A program made the position numbers and the translations under genes. Positions 33,506 through 43,900 of a stretch of 64,000 bases of DNA are shown here, in pieces. Origin of the DNA: a bacterium. GTDB taxonomy: Bacteria > 4484-113 > JAGGVC01. The stretch spans positions 1 through 64,000 of the forward strand of contig JABRWB010000001.1 of the NCBI GenBank assembly GCA_039961635.1, in the 5' to 3' direction. How positions within the stretch are numbered: the first letter of the stretch is position 1; every line of letters begins with the position of its first letter. Under the pieces are notes generated by a model. It did no database searches. It was not told the origin of the DNA and worked only from the letters and a program-made list of their open reading frames with translations.

Positions 33506-34051
33506 ATGAATGCGACCATCAACACCGCGATGCTTTTCACGCTCGAGCGGCGGCAGCGGAGCCGGGAAGTCCTGCGCGGCCTTTTGCGGCGGCTGACGCA
33601 CGACCAGATTACGCAATCTTTCGACTGGTGCGGATGCGAGACGATCGCGCTCACCTGCGTCCACGTCGTCGGATGCGAACTGCTCTGGGTGCAGGGCGTG
33701 CTGCGGGGCCGAGGCCAGAACGGCAAACCGGGTTTCCGCGGGCCGCACGGGATGGTTCCCGTCAAGCCAGGCTGGATTTACAGCCCCCAGAACGGATACG
33801 CCGGCGACCTCGAGCGCACCTGGGAGCTGCAGGACGCGCTGGCCGCCGATACGGCCAGGTACGCGGCCGAGACGGATCTTTGGGCCGATATCGAATGCTC
33901 GTTCCCGTGGCAGCCGGATGCGCGGGAAATCATGAAGCCGTGGCTGGTGCTCAACCATGTGTTTTCGCATGAATTCCACCACAAGGGCCAGATCGTCGGG
34001 ATGGTCAGGGCGCTTGGGATAACCGACATCCCGGAGACGGATTTGGCGTGA
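33506..34051 (+). CDS. DinB-family four-helix metal-binding protein
   Basis: 181 residues. DinB/YfiT-like four-helix bundle: the metal His of HVVGCELLWVQG, and HEFHHKGQIVGMVRAL near the C-terminus with the typical H-x-x-x-H pair. Members include DNA-damage-inducible proteins and bacillithiol- or mycothiol-dependent S-transferases; the substrate is unknown. It begins 6 nt after the ATPase gene but has no clear RBS. It is convergent with alkD across a repeat that can form hairpins. Confidence 0.85.
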   Translation: MNATINTAMLFTLERRQRSREVLRGLLRRLTHDQITQSFDWCGCETIALTCVHVVGCELLWVQGVLRGRGQNGKPGFRGPHGMVPVKPGWIYSPQNGYAGDLERTWELQDALAADTARYAAETDLWADIECSFPWQPDAREIMKPWLVLNHVFSHEFHHKGQIVGMVRALGITDIPETDLA

Positions 34052-34116
34052 GTATGGAAGTGCGGCAGCCTGCCGCCGCCGTATTTGGACACCGGCAAGC
34101 CGGTGCACTCCCATAC
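34052..34116. repeat. REP-like palindromic element with nested hairpins
   Basis: The outer arms GTATGGAAGTGC (34052-34063) and GCACTCCCATAC (34105-34116) pair with one mismatch. Inside are two further palindromes: GCGGCAG-C-CTGCCGC (34062-34076) and CACCGGC-AA-GCCGGTG (34090-34105). The whole can fold as a three-way junction. It begins within the dinB stop region and lies between convergent genes, so it may also stop transcription from both sides. The form is that of an extragenic palindromic repeat. Confidence 0.7.
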
Positions 34117-34131
34117 AAATCGATAATTACA

Positions 34132-34881
34132 CTATTTGCCCAAAATACGAATGCGCATTTTTTCCGGCAGCGTTCTAGCCCCTTCCCTTCTTGTAAGGCC
34201 GCTCGCCCTGTCGCCGACGCGCAAAAGAAAATCGCACACCTCCCGCGGATAGTGCTTGCAGCTTTCGCGTAGCGCCCAGCCGATAGCCTTGCGGATGAAA
34301 AACTCCTTTTCGAACAGCCGCTCCTCCCAGGTCGGCCAGCTGTATTCGTGATTGAGCATCCCGCGCCTGGCCGGAAGCGCGTGAATCAGAATCGCCGCCC
34401 TTCGCGTCCACATCCAATCGTCATCCGACCATTTGCGCACGACGCGGTAGACCGGCTCGCCCAGCCGCATCCCCATCGGGCCGAGCGCTGTGAAAGCCAG
34501 CGTGTCGAGAAGCGCCCATCCGTCACATAAGCTCGCCATCTCCTTTATCCACGGCAGGTCGCCAACCTCCAGTTCTCCCGCGATCCGGTCCAGGAGCGAC
34601 AGCGCCGCGATGCGTTCGTCGAACCAGTCCGATGTCCAGAGCTCGCGGATGACAGGCTCAAGCTCCGCGCGCGGGATTGCGGGCTTTTTCGGAAATACCT
34701 CCCGAAGGATCGCGCGCTGCACGTCCGCCTTCAGCCCGTGAAATTTCAGCGGCGATTTGTGATACGCTTTCTGCGCCGCGGCGTCCGCGGGATCGCCCGC
34801 GGATTTCATCTTCCGATGCAACTCGGCTGTTCGTTTGTCGGACATTTGCATTGCAGGCGGACATAGTCCGCCGCCAATCAC
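34132..34881 (-). CDS. AlkD-like DNA alkylation repair protein
   Basis: 249 residues; ATGs at 34848 or 34842 may be the true start (MSDKRTAELHRKM). HEAT-like repeat protein of the AlkC/AlkD DNA glycosylase family that removes N3- and N7-alkylpurines. Seen: AYHKSPLKFHGLKADVQRAI, ELWTSDWFDERIAALSLLDR, CDGWALLDTLAFTALGPMG, WMWTRRAAILIHALPAR and FIRKAIGWALRESCKHYP, the typical D-x-W-D/A-L-x-D and R-R-x-A-x-V patterns. It stands alone. Confidence 0.88.
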   Translation of the reverse strand: MIGGGLCPPAMQMSDKRTAELHRKMKSAGDPADAAAQKAYHKSPLKFHGLKADVQRAILREVFPKKPAIPRAELEPVIRELWTSDWFDERIAALSLLDRIAGELEVGDLPWIKEMASLCDGWALLDTLAFTALGPMGMRLGEPVYRVVRKWSDDDWMWTRRAAILIHALPARRGMLNHEYSWPTWEERLFEKEFFIRKAIGWALRESCKHYPREVCDFLLRVGDRASGLTRREGARTLPEKMRIRILGK

Positions 34882-34910
34882 TGCCAGGAACGATGCGCGG
34901 CTCCGTTTTG

Positions 34911-35909
34911 CTAGCCGTCGCTTTCCCCGGCAACGCCGGCGGGCAGTCCGGTTTTGGGATCCACGACTTTGACTCTCACGGCCGCGGGATACACGATGCT
35001 TCCCGGCGGGACGTCCGTCGTCAACCGGACGTTCGCAGCGACGACCGAGCCCTTACCAATCCGGATTCGGCCCAGTACTGAAGTGTTCGAATAAATTACG
35101 ACGTCGTCTTCCAATATGGGATGGCGCGGAACGCCTTTCACCGGAAATCCGCGCTCGTCCAGCTCGAAGTTCTTTACCCCCAGCGTCACGCCCTGGTATA
35201 GCCGGACGCGGTTGCCGATTATGCAGGTCGCGCCTATCACGACTCCGGTTCCGTGGTCTATGAAAAAGCTCTCGCCGATCTCGGCGGCCGGATGGATATC
35301 AATTCCTGTAATGTCGTGCGCGTACTCGGTCATGATCCGCGGAATCAGCGGCACGCCGAGCACCGCGAGCTCGTGCGCCATCCTGTAGTTCGTGACCGCG
35401 AACATCCCCGGATAGCAGAACACCGGCTCGTCGCGAATCGTCGTCGCCGGATCGTAATCGTAGCTGGCCTGCGCGTCCGTGGAAAGAATCCGTCGCACTT
35501 CGGGCAGCCGGTTGGCGAAAGCCACCACCATATCGCGCGAATCCGGGACGCACTTGCCGCAGGTTGCAAAGTCCTTTTCGCACTCGAAACAGAGCGCACG
35601 CATTACTTGCTCTTGCAAAAGGCGAAGAGCACGGTCGAGCGTCGTCAATACGTACGCGCGGATTGTGCGCTCTGTCAGCTGGCCGTATCCAAAATAACCG
35701 GGAAAGAGCACGCTTCGGAGCATCTCCACGCACTCGTGGACCGAGCTGCGGGAAGGCCGCGGATGGCCGCGGAAGTTCTTTCCCGCTGGATTGCCGGGCA
35801 CGTCGCCCGGTGCGCAGACCGCCTCAAGTATCGCGTCGAAATCTATCCTGCCGTCTCCGAACTGCTCGCATGCCTCGTCCAGAATCGGCGTAATCTGTGG
35901 ATCATTCAT
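34911..35909 (-). CDS. epsC: Serine O-acetyltransferase
   Basis: 332 residues from the ATG at 35909 (GGGAGG 8 nt upstream; an earlier in-frame start at 36008 has no RBS). It acetylates serine with acetyl-CoA, the first step of cysteine synthesis. The long N-terminal helical region (SSVHECVEMLRSVLFPGYFG) is typical of the EpsC/plastid-type enzymes. The C-terminal left-handed beta-helix includes GIDIHPAAEIGESFFIDHG (catalytic His), TGVVIGATCIIGNRV, LYQGVTLGVKNF, HPILEDDVVIYSNTSVLG and PPGSIVYPAAVRVK. A CysK gene is not in the window. Confidence 0.92.
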   Translation of the reverse strand: MNDPQITPILDEACEQFGDGRIDFDAILEAVCAPGDVPGNPAGKNFRGHPRPSRSSVHECVEMLRSVLFPGYFGYGQLTERTIRAYVLTTLDRALRLLQEQVMRALCFECEKDFATCGKCVPDSRDMVVAFANRLPEVRRILSTDAQASYDYDPATTIRDEPVFCYPGMFAVTNYRMAHELAVLGVPLIPRIMTEYAHDITGIDIHPAAEIGESFFIDHGTGVVIGATCIIGNRVRLYQGVTLGVKNFELDERGFPVKGVPRHPILEDDVVIYSNTSVLGRIRIGKGSVVAANVRLTTDVPPGSIVYPAAVRVKVVDPKTGLPAGVAGESDG

Positions 35910-36067
35910 AAGCCGCCTCCCGTCCGGCCGGTATTCCCCAGCCATCGGCGGAAAAAGATTATCACAGAAATGCCGCATCGAGATTCCGGAATTAAATCCG
36001 CCGGACAACCGGCTTTGGTATAATGCCCCCGCCGGGCGGCGGTTTCCGGCTCAAAGGATGATGCGCG

Positions 36068-36721
36068 TTGAAGATTTTTCTGGATACGGCCAATATTGAC
36101 GAGATCCGGCAGGGCGTGGAAATGGGCCTCGTGGACGGAATCACCACGAACCCCACGCTTGTCGCCAAGGAAAAAGTCAAATTCAAGGACCGGATAATCG
36201 AAATCTGCGAGATCGTGGACGGCCCGGTAAACGCGGAAGTAACCGGTCTGACGGCGGACGAAATGGTGAACGAAGCCCGCGAAATCAGCGAGTGGGCCAA
36301 GAACATCGTCGTCAAAATACCGATGACGCCCGAAGGAATGAAAGCCGTCCAGCGGTTGTCCAAACATGATATCGACACCAACGTGACCCTGATATTCAGC
36401 GTCAACCAGGCGCTGCTTGCCGCGAAGGCCGGGGCGAAGTACGTCAGCCCGTTCATAGGACGGCTTGACGACGCGGGCCAGGACGGAATGGCGCTGCTTG
36501 AAGAAATAATCACGGTTTTCCAGAATTACGGAATCGACCGCTGCGAAGTGCTCGCCGCCAGCCTCCGGCATCCGATTCACGTGAAGCAGGCTCTGATGTT
36601 GGGCGCGGATGTAGCAACCCTGCCCTACAAAGTGTTCGAGCAACTATTCAAACATCCGCTGACGGACATCGGACTCAAACGCTTCCTTGACGACTGGGAA
36701 AGCGTGAAGGGGCTCGTGTAA
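36068..36721 (+). CDS. fsa: Fructose-6-phosphate aldolase / small transaldolase
   Basis: 217 residues, the size of the FSA/TalC subfamily. Aldol transfer or cleavage of sugar phosphates via a Schiff-base Lys. Motifs: [28 protein letters not shown], the catalytic Lys in [44 protein letters not shown] and [13 protein letters not shown]. Whether it is a transaldolase or an F6P aldolase cannot be told from sequence alone. It starts at TTG 36068 with AAAGGATG upstream; TATAAT lies at 36019-36024. It is first in a tight cluster with the HAD phosphatase and pyrG. Confidence 0.92.
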   Translation: MKIFLDTANIDEIRQGVEMGLVDGITTNPTLVAKEKVKFKDRIIEICEIVDGPVNAEVTGLTADEMVNEAREISEWAKNIVVKIPMTPEGMKAVQRLSKHDIDTNVTLIFSVNQALLAAKAGAKYVSPFIGRLDDAGQDGMALLEEIITVFQNYGIDRCEVLAASLRHPIHVKQALMLGADVATLPYKVFEQLFKHPLTDIGLKRFLDDWESVKGLV

Positions 36722-37690
36722 GTGACAGGCGCTCCGCGGACGCAGATTGCATCCGCGGGAGTTTCATCCCCGGACACGGCAGGCGGAATCAGAATTTCGC
36801 CAAGCGTCGATCAAAGAATACTTGCCGCCGCAATGGCGAAACTCAAGTTGATCGCGCTTGATTGCGACGGCGTGATCTGGGTCGGGGAATCGCCGCTGCC
36901 CGGTGCGAACGAACTTGTTTTATGGTGCCGAAAGAACGGGATTCGCGCGTGCGGCGTAACGAACAATTCGAGCCGCGGCAGGGCTAACCTGGGAGAAAAA
37001 GCCGCAAGGCTCGGAATTCCGATGTCGGCGGACGATTTCTACACGACGAATCATCTGGCCACCGAAATAGCAGCCAAGCGTTATCGCGGAAAGGACGTAC
37101 TAGTCTTAGGAAGCGGCGACCTGCTCGAAGCAGTGCAGGAAGGCGGAGCCAATGCTGTTCCGGTGGTTCAGTCGCTTGAGGAACTGCGAAGCCGCGAGCT
37201 CGAGGAATACAAATACGATGCGCTGATAGTCGGGTACGACCGCGATCTTCGGTACGCAGGAATCTGTCATGCGGCTGTCGCGATTAAAAACGGCGCGGAT
37301 TTCATTTCAACGAATTCGGATTTCGCCTTTCCCGTAGGAGGCATTTACCTTTGGCCCGGAAACGGCGCGATAGCGGACATGCTTTCTCGGATTACAGGCG
37401 TCAAGCCGGAAACCCACGGCAAGCCGGAGCCCGGACTTCTGCTGGCGGCGATGCGGGGCTGCGGAGCATTTCCAAACGAAACGCTGATGGTCGGCGACCG
37501 CGTTGAGACCGACATCGCCTGCGGCAAAAACGCCGGAGCGTGGACTTGCCTTGTGGGAACAGGAGTGCAAATGGCGGGCGGCAACGATCCGGAATGCGGG
37601 ATTGAGCCGGATTTGTTCGCGCCGGACTTGCCATCTCTGCTGAATTGGCTTATTAAGGTGCGCGAGGAGGAAAGCCGCCGGAAAGCGTGA
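36722..37690 (+). CDS. HAD-IIA family sugar/nucleotide phosphatase (NagD-like)
   Basis: 322 residues from the GTG at 36722, which directly follows the fsa stop (AAGGGG 9 nt upstream); an ATG at 36833 would remove 37 non-conserved residues. Motif I LIALDCDGVIWVG, motif II VTNNSSRGR, the C2-cap typical of class IIA, motif III HGKPEPGLLL (Lys), and motif IV VGDRVETDIACGKNAG. The class covers p-nitrophenyl phosphatases, NagD and phosphoglycolate phosphatases; the substrate is unknown. Located between fsa and pyrG, it may serve sugar-phosphate or nucleotide turnover. Confidence 0.88.
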   Translation: MTGAPRTQIASAGVSSPDTAGGIRISPSVDQRILAAAMAKLKLIALDCDGVIWVGESPLPGANELVLWCRKNGIRACGVTNNSSRGRANLGEKAARLGIPMSADDFYTTNHLATEIAAKRYRGKDVLVLGSGDLLEAVQEGGANAVPVVQSLEELRSRELEEYKYDALIVGYDRDLRYAGICHAAVAIKNGADFISTNSDFAFPVGGIYLWPGNGAIADMLSRITGVKPETHGKPEPGLLLAAMRGCGAFPNETLMVGDRVETDIACGKNAGAWTCLVGTGVQMAGGNDPECGIEPDLFAPDLPSLLNWLIKVREEESRRKA

Positions 37691-37705
37691 TTCCGGCGGA
37701 TTTGA

Positions 37706-39334
37706 ATGTCCAAGTACATATTTGTAACGGGCGGCAACGTGTCCTCGATCGGCAAGGGCATCGCCAGCGCGTCAATAGGCACGATGCTGAAGGCGATGGG
37801 ATACAAGGTTGCCGTGATGAAGATTGACCCGTACCTTAACGTGGACGCCGGAACGATGAATCCGCTGCAACACGGCGAGGTTTTCGTCACGCGCGACGGC
37901 GCGGAAACCGACCTCGATCTGGGACATTACGAGAGGTTCATCGACACCGAGCTTACGCGGCTTTCGAACGTTACGACCGGGCAGGTTTACAGCTCTGTAA
38001 TCGCGTCCGAAAGGCGCGGCCAGGAGCACCTGGGAAGCACGATCCAGGTGATTCCGCACGTAACGGACGAGATCAAGCGCAGAATCAGGCTCGTCACCGC
38101 GCAGCACCGCGCGAACGTCGTGATAGTGGAAATCGGCGGCACGGTGGGCGACATCGAAAGCCTGCCGTTTCTGGAAGCAATCCGCCAGTTCCGAAACGAG
38201 GTGCGGCGCGGCGGCGAAAGCGCGATAAACATCCATGTCACGCTCATTCCTTACCTATTCCCAGGCGGGGAATTGAAAACAAAACTCACACAGCACAGCG
38301 TAAAAGAGCTCCGCAGCATCGGCATCCAGCCCGACATCATCATCTGCCGCACCCATCAACCGATGGACGAAGCGCTCAAAGCGAAAATCAGTCTTTTCTG
38401 CGACATAGAGCCGGAAGCGGTTATCCAAGGCTGCGACGCGGAAAGCATTTACGACGTTCCGCTGATGCTGAAAGACGAGAAGCTGGATCAGCTCGTCTGC
38501 AGCAAGCTGGGGCTTGGATTCAACGAACCTGACCTGACGAAATGGTGGAAGCTCCGTCACAACCGGACGCATCCAGTTGGGAAAGTCAAGATTGCGCTGG
38601 TCGGCAAATACGTGGCGTTGCAAGACGCATACCTATCAATCAACGAAAGCTTGAAGCATGGCGCATACAACAACTGCCAGGAGCTGGAAATAGAATATGT
38701 GAACGCCGAGCAGGTAACCCGCGAAAACGTCAAGAAAAAACTGGCAGGTTGCGACGGTTTGCTGATTCCGTACGGTTTCGGCAGCCGCGGGATGGACGGC
38801 AAGATCGAAGCCATTCGATACGCGCGGGAAACCGGAATGCCTTTCCTTGGAATATGCTTCGGGCTGCAATGCGCAGTAGTCGAGTTTGCCCGCAACGTGC
38901 TGAAACTTCCAGACGCGAATTCAACCGAATACAAACCCAAATGCAAGAATCCCGTTATCGCCAAGATGAGCGAGCAACTTAAGGTAAAAGACCTGGGCGG
39001 CACGATGCGCCTGGGAGATTACACCGCCGTGACGCGGCCCGGAACGCTGGCTTACAAGCTGTACGGCCGCGAAAGGATTGTGGAAAGGCACCGGCACCGC
39101 TGGGAAGTGAACAACGCTTACAGGGAAGCGCTGGAGAAGGCCGGAATGTCCATCAGCGCGCTGTCCCCGGACGGCAGCCTTGTGGAAATGATTGAGATTC
39201 CGTCGCATCCGTTCTTCATCGCAACCCAGGCGCATCCGGAGTTCAAAAGCAGGCCGACGCGTCCTCATCCGCTGTTCGACGGACTAATCAAGGCATGCGC
39301 AGCAAATTCCCTTCGCAAGCCCGTTAGGGATTAA
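37706..39334 (+). CDS. pyrG: CTP synthase
   Basis: 542 residues, full length. Converts UTP to CTP with glutamine. The N-terminal synthase domain has YIFVTGGNVSSIGKGI (P-loop), MKIDPYLNVDAGTMNP and EIGGTVGDIESLPFLEAIRQ. The C-terminal class I glutamine amidotransferase has GFGSRGMDGK, FLGICFGLQCAVVEFARN with the nucleophile Cys, and HPEFKSRPTRPHP with His/Glu. The RBS is weak (GGCGG), suggesting translation coupled to the HAD gene 15 nt upstream. Confidence 0.97.
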   Translation: MSKYIFVTGGNVSSIGKGIASASIGTMLKAMGYKVAVMKIDPYLNVDAGTMNPLQHGEVFVTRDGAETDLDLGHYERFIDTELTRLSNVTTGQVYSSVIASERRGQEHLGSTIQVIPHVTDEIKRRIRLVTAQHRANVVIVEIGGTVGDIESLPFLEAIRQFRNEVRRGGESAINIHVTLIPYLFPGGELKTKLTQHSVKELRSIGIQPDIIICRTHQPMDEALKAKISLFCDIEPEAVIQGCDAESIYDVPLMLKDEKLDQLVCSKLGLGFNEPDLTKWWKLRHNRTHPVGKVKIALVGKYVALQDAYLSINESLKHGAYNNCQELEIEYVNAEQVTRENVKKKLAGCDGLLIPYGFGSRGMDGKIEAIRYARETGMPFLGICFGLQCAVVEFARNVLKLPDANSTEYKPKCKNPVIAKMSEQLKVKDLGGTMRLGDYTAVTRPGTLAYKLYGRERIVERHRHRWEVNNAYREALEKAGMSISALSPDGSLVEMIEIPSHPFFIATQAHPEFKSRPTRPHPLFDGLIKACAANSLRKPVRD

Positions 39335-39483
39335 GACTCAAAAGGAATCAGCCGAAAGCCGGCATCGGCGGCCAAGACAACATTTCCTCGCGGCCATACG
39401 GACTTCTGTGCGGAAATAAAAGCAAAGATATTTGCATTTCCAAATGGCGAGGAGCTTCCCGCTCTGTACGCGCCTGCAATCCA

Positions 39484-40314
39484 TCACGCGCTGTACGACC
39501 GCAGGCTCTCGGGTTTAAGCCTGTGGCGGTCGAATCCCAAGGATTCATAGGGCGCTCCCTGCGCGTACGCGAGAAGCTGGAAGTAATAAACCGGCGGATT
39601 ACTAAATTCCTCCCCGAACTTTTTTCCTATTTTCAGTTGTCCCGCATCGAACTGCGAAAAGCATGTGGGGCAAATCAAGCAAAGGATATCCGCGGCCGCC
39701 TCGTTCACTGTCGAAAGCAGATCGCGCATCATTTCGAGGGGAGGAGCCTCGTCCTGGCATGCCTTGCCGCAACACAGATACCAGTTCGAATGCCGAACCG
39801 GAGTCGCGCCTAGCGCGGCGACGCAATCCTCCAACACATGCGGATCGTTCGGATCGTCCACATTCATGATTTTGCTCGGTTTAAGAAGATGGCATCCGTA
39901 GTGGATCGCGACTCGCAGCCCGTCGAGGGGCCTTTTGACCGTGAGCTTCACCGCTTCCGGCCCCGCCTCGTCGCGAACGAGCGCAATCACGTGCCGAACG
40001 CGCGTAGTGCCGCGGTAAGTGCGTCCGATTTTGGCCAGCCTGGCGTTTACCTTTTCGCGCAACTCCGGGTTTTCCAGAAGGTGCCGCGCTTCGGACAACG
40101 TCGCGGTGCAGCCGCTGCAGTTTGTTGCAATATCCAATCCCAGCTCCTCCGCGAGCGAAAGGTTGCGCGCCGCGACCGACAGCCAAGCAAGCTTGTCCTT
40201 GGACTTGAAATAAATCGGGTCCGGGCAGCAAGACGCGCCGTGCATGTCCACCAGTTCGATGCCAAGCTCCGGCAGCGTTTTGCGGATTGCGGGATTGAAG
40301 GCTATTGTCGTCAA
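39484..40314 (-). pseudogene. hdrB: HdrB-like heterodisulfide reductase subunit, 5'-truncated
   Basis: The remaining 276 codons match CCG-domain proteins of the HdrB type, which bind a special [4Fe-4S] cluster and pass electrons to disulfides in anaerobes: SCCPDPIYF and TNCSGCTATL in the first domain; HYGCHLLKPSKI, WYLCCGKACQDE and CLICPTCFSQFD in the second. The usual start (about 15-20 residues with Y-x-P-G-C) is absent: the frame begins at LTTIAFNPAIRKTLPELGIEL with a TTG, and upstream codons (KLFINQ...) run to a TAA within 22 codons in AT-rich DNA. The first cluster Cys is therefore lost. No HdrA or HdrC partner is nearby. It is probably a decayed gene cut at the edge of the formate dehydrogenase island; use of the TTG start is not excluded. 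Confidence 0.75.
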
Positions 40315-40502
40315 CTGATTTATGAAGAGTTTGAAAGGCGGTTGATGGTTTGGTGGAGGAAGCTTGGGATATTAAGCTTAAGGCAGCTTGAGTCCAATTT
40401 GCCCAAATATTCGGCCCCCCGCAAACCTTATGATAGTTGCCGGTATTCGCGAATTTCAGTGATTCTGCCCCTGGACTTCCTTCTTTCAGCATTAACACTT
40501 TC

Positions 40503-40515
40503 TTCACAATGTGAA
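40503..40515. promoter_or_regulatory. Palindrome with CRP/FNR-like half-sites
   Basis: TTCACAATGTGAA: 6-bp arms TTCACA and TGTGAA around one base. The TGTGA half-sites recall CRP-family sites, though the usual 6-nt spacer is missing. It is 310 bp before the formate dehydrogenase promoter and 190 bp before the hdrB remnant. Confidence 0.3.
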
Positions 40516-40814
40516 CTGCCAATAAATGGCTTGGGGATGTATGTGAAATATTTCTTTATATTCCTTATTTTTCATCGAATGAAATTGGCTGAGTAAGCGG
40601 TTGCTTGTGACAAATGAAACATATGTTCACAATACGGCGATTTGGCGGCATCTGAAGTTGTCCGCTGGAGCCGCCAATTTATGAGCTTAATTCACCTGGT
40701 TCGTATTACGGTAAATCGTATATTAAATACTATTTTACTCGCATTTGGCCTTTACTTTCCCCACACAGAGTGAAGTTTGATACGTATTGCGCAAGCAAAG
40801 ATCATGGGAAATAC

Positions 40815-40843
40815 TTGACTTTTGAGGCTGTATGTGAAATAAT
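40815..40843 (+). promoter_or_regulatory. Promoter of the formate dehydrogenase / Moco operon
   Basis: TTGACT (40815-40820), a 17-nt spacer, AATAAT (40838-40843). Each hexamer has 5 of 6 consensus bases. The leader to the TTG start is about 75 nt. Confidence 0.65.
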
Positions 40844-40924
40844 CTATTTGGGGATTTGTAATCTCCTTCACTTGTTCATATTCATTTCGGGTATCGAGGA
40901 CTGTCGTCCGAAGGGGGTGATCAG

Positions 40925-43900
40925 TTGAGCCTCGATCGTAGAAGATTCATCAAGTACTCCGGCTTGGGAGGGCTGCTTTGCGCGTTCGGATTCGATCTCG
41001 CAAAGACAAAGGCCTACGCCCAGGTCACGCCGGCCAAGTCCGGAAAGATGTCTACCACGATTTGCCCGTACTGCGGCGTGGGCTGCGGGGCGATCGTTTC
41101 GGAATCGGGCGGAAAGGTCATAAGCATCGAAGGCGATCCCGACCACCCGATCAATCTCGGAGCGCTTTGCAGCAAGGGAAGCGCGCTGTTCCAGGTGGCG
41201 AACAGCGACAGGCGGCTTAGCAAAGTAAAGTACCGCGCGCCCGGCGCGTCCAGCTGGGAGGAGAAGGACTGGGACTGGGCGATTGCAAAAATCGCCGAGA
41301 ACATCAAAACAACCCGGGACGCCACATTCATCGCAACGGACGCGAAGGGCCAGGTGGTCAACCGAACCGAAGGTATCGCGTGCCTCGGCGGTGCAGCCCT
41401 GGACAACGAGGAATGCTACGCCTACAGCAAGTTCGCACGTTCGCTTGGTGTCGTGTACCTGGAACACCAGGCGCGCATATGACACTCCCCCACGGTGGCC
41501 AGTTTGGCCGCCACATTCGGAAGGGGAGCGATGACCCAGCACTGGATCGACATCGGCAACTCCGACTGCGTAATGGTAATCGGCTCAAACGCTGCGGCAA
41601 ACCATCCGATTTCGTTCAAGTGGATCAACCGCGCCAAAGAAAAGGGCGCGAAGTTGATCTGCGTAGATCCGAGATACACGCGCACCGCATTCCAGGCGGA
41701 CATCTACGCGCCGATGCGCTCCGGAACCGACATCGCGTTCATCGGCTCGATCATCAACTACGCGCTTGAGAATGACCTCATCCATCGCGAGTACGTGGTC
41801 CTCCACACGAACGCGAGCTTCCTGGTCAATCCCGAATTCGAATTCAAGGACGGGCTGTTCGGAGAGATCAAGGACGGCAAGTACACGAAGGAAAAGTGGG
41901 GGTTCCAGAAGGACGACGCAGGCATAATTAAAAAGGATCCTACGTTGCAGGATCCGAACTGCGTTTACCAACTCCTCAAACGGCACTTCGCGCGATACAC
42001 ATTCGACGCGGTATCCGCCGTTACCGGAACTCCGGCCGAAAAACTCAAAGAAGTGGCGGAAGCCTTCTGCGCCACCCACCTGCCAGACAAGGCCGGGACA
42101 ATCCTTTACGCGATGGGCACGACGCAAAGCACGCACGGCGCGCAAAACATCCGCTCGTACTCGATCCTTCAAATTCTGCTCGGAAACATGGGCGTCGCAG
42201 GCGGCGGCATCAACGCGCTTCGCGGGGAGTCGAACGTCCAAGGCTCGACCGACCATGGCTTGCTTTCCACCAACCTGACCGGCTATTTGAAGTGCCCCGC
42301 GGCTGACAACACGGACTTGGCCGCGTACCTCGAAAAGTGGACGCCCAAAACAAAGGATCCGAAAAGCGCGAACTGGTGGAGCAACTATCCCAAGTACATA
42401 ATCAGCCTGCTCAAGTCGTATTACGGCGAAAAGGCGGTTCCCGAAAACGACTACTGCTACCAGTACCTTCCAAAATCGGGAGGCGACTGCACCCACATAG
42501 CGCTGTTCGAGGCGATGGCCGAAGGCAAAATCAAAGGACTGATAACGCTTGGGCAGAATCCCGCGGTCGGCGGCCCGAACGCGCGCGTTGAGCGCGTTGC
42601 GCTCGACAAGCTGGATTGGCTGGTTGCCGTGGACCTTTGGGAAACAGAGACGGCATGCTTCTGGGATCGCAAATCGAAGGGACAGCCCAACAGCCCGGAT
42701 CCTTCCGAAGTTCAAACGGAAGTATTTCTGCTTCCGGCAGCATCTTCGGTCGAGAAGGAAGGCAGCATAACCAACTCGGGAAGATGGGCGCAGTGGCGGT
42801 ACGCCGCGGTTGACGCTCCCGGAGATGCAAAAAGCGATCTTTGGATTCTCAACCGCATAGTGCTGGAGCTTAAAAAGCTTTACGCAAAGGAAGGAGTTTT
42901 CCCGGAGCCGATCCGGAATCTAAACTGGAATTTCGGCGACGGCGAAGAGCCGGATCCTCATGCCGTCGCAAAGGAGATAAACGGTTACTTCCTGAAGGAT
43001 TGTGATTTTCCCGACAAGAAGAAAAGCTTCAAGAAGGGCGACCTGGTTCCGGGATTCGCTTTTCTGAAAGACGACGGTTCCACTGCCTGCGGCAACTGGA
43101 TTTACTGCGGAAGCTACACGAACGACGGAAACCAGATGGCTAGGCGGGAAGCTTCAAAACCGGAGGACGACCCCATCGGCCTAAATCCCAACTGGTCCTG
43201 GTGCTGGCCGGTCAACCGTCGGATCATCTACAATCGCGCCAGCTGCAACGCGAAAGGCGAGCCGTACGATCCGAAGCGCAAGGTGGTTTGGTTCGACTGG
43301 GCGGAGAACAAGTGGAAGGGCGACGTGCCCGACGGTCCATGGCCGCCTCTCGCGAAACAGGACGGCACTCCCAATCCCGAAGGCAAGTACTCTTTCATAA
43401 TGGCCGCGGAAGGACATGCGTGCCTGTTCGCCGACCTTGCTGACGGGCCGCTTCCGGAGCATTACGAGCCCATCGAAAGCCCGGTGGAAAATATCTTCTC
43501 ACCGCAGCAGAACAATCCCATCGTCAAGATATGGCGCCGGGAAGAAGTGGGCACTCCCGAAAACTACCCGATAGTCGCGACCACGTTCCGCAGCACCGAG
43601 CACTGGCAGGCGGGCGCTATGACGCGCAATCTGCCCTGGCTTGCGGAGCTCGTACCGGAGCCTTTCGTTATGATAAGCGAGGAGCTTGCAAGCGAAAAAG
43701 GCATCGCACACGGGGACGTGGTGACAATCAAATCCGCCAGGGCACCGGAAGGCATTACCATCCGGGCGCTCGTCACGAAGCGGCTAAGGCCGTTCAAGCT
43801 TAAGGAAAAGACCGTCCACCAAGTAGGCCTGATTTGGCACTTCGGATACACGGGCTATACCTGCGGCGCGAGCGCCAACGAGCTTACGCCCCATGTGGGC

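Larger units (their letters stand above)
40315..40924. other. 610-bp AT-rich, gene-free stretch before the formate dehydrogenase operon
   Basis: No credible coding frame on either strand; codon bias and GC content differ sharply from both flanks. It holds a 13-nt palindrome at 40503, the palindrome AACATATGTT near 40619, two copies of TGTATGTGAAATA (near 40538 and 40829) and the promoter at 40815. It reads as regulatory DNA plus junction material left by an insertion or deletion. Confidence 0.6.

Noticed and set aside
39335-39483. The pyrG frame stays open for about 70 codons after its stop (KIFAFPNGEELPALYAPAI...)
   Set aside because: CTP synthase is already full length at the TAA, and there is no start codon or RBS; probably chance.
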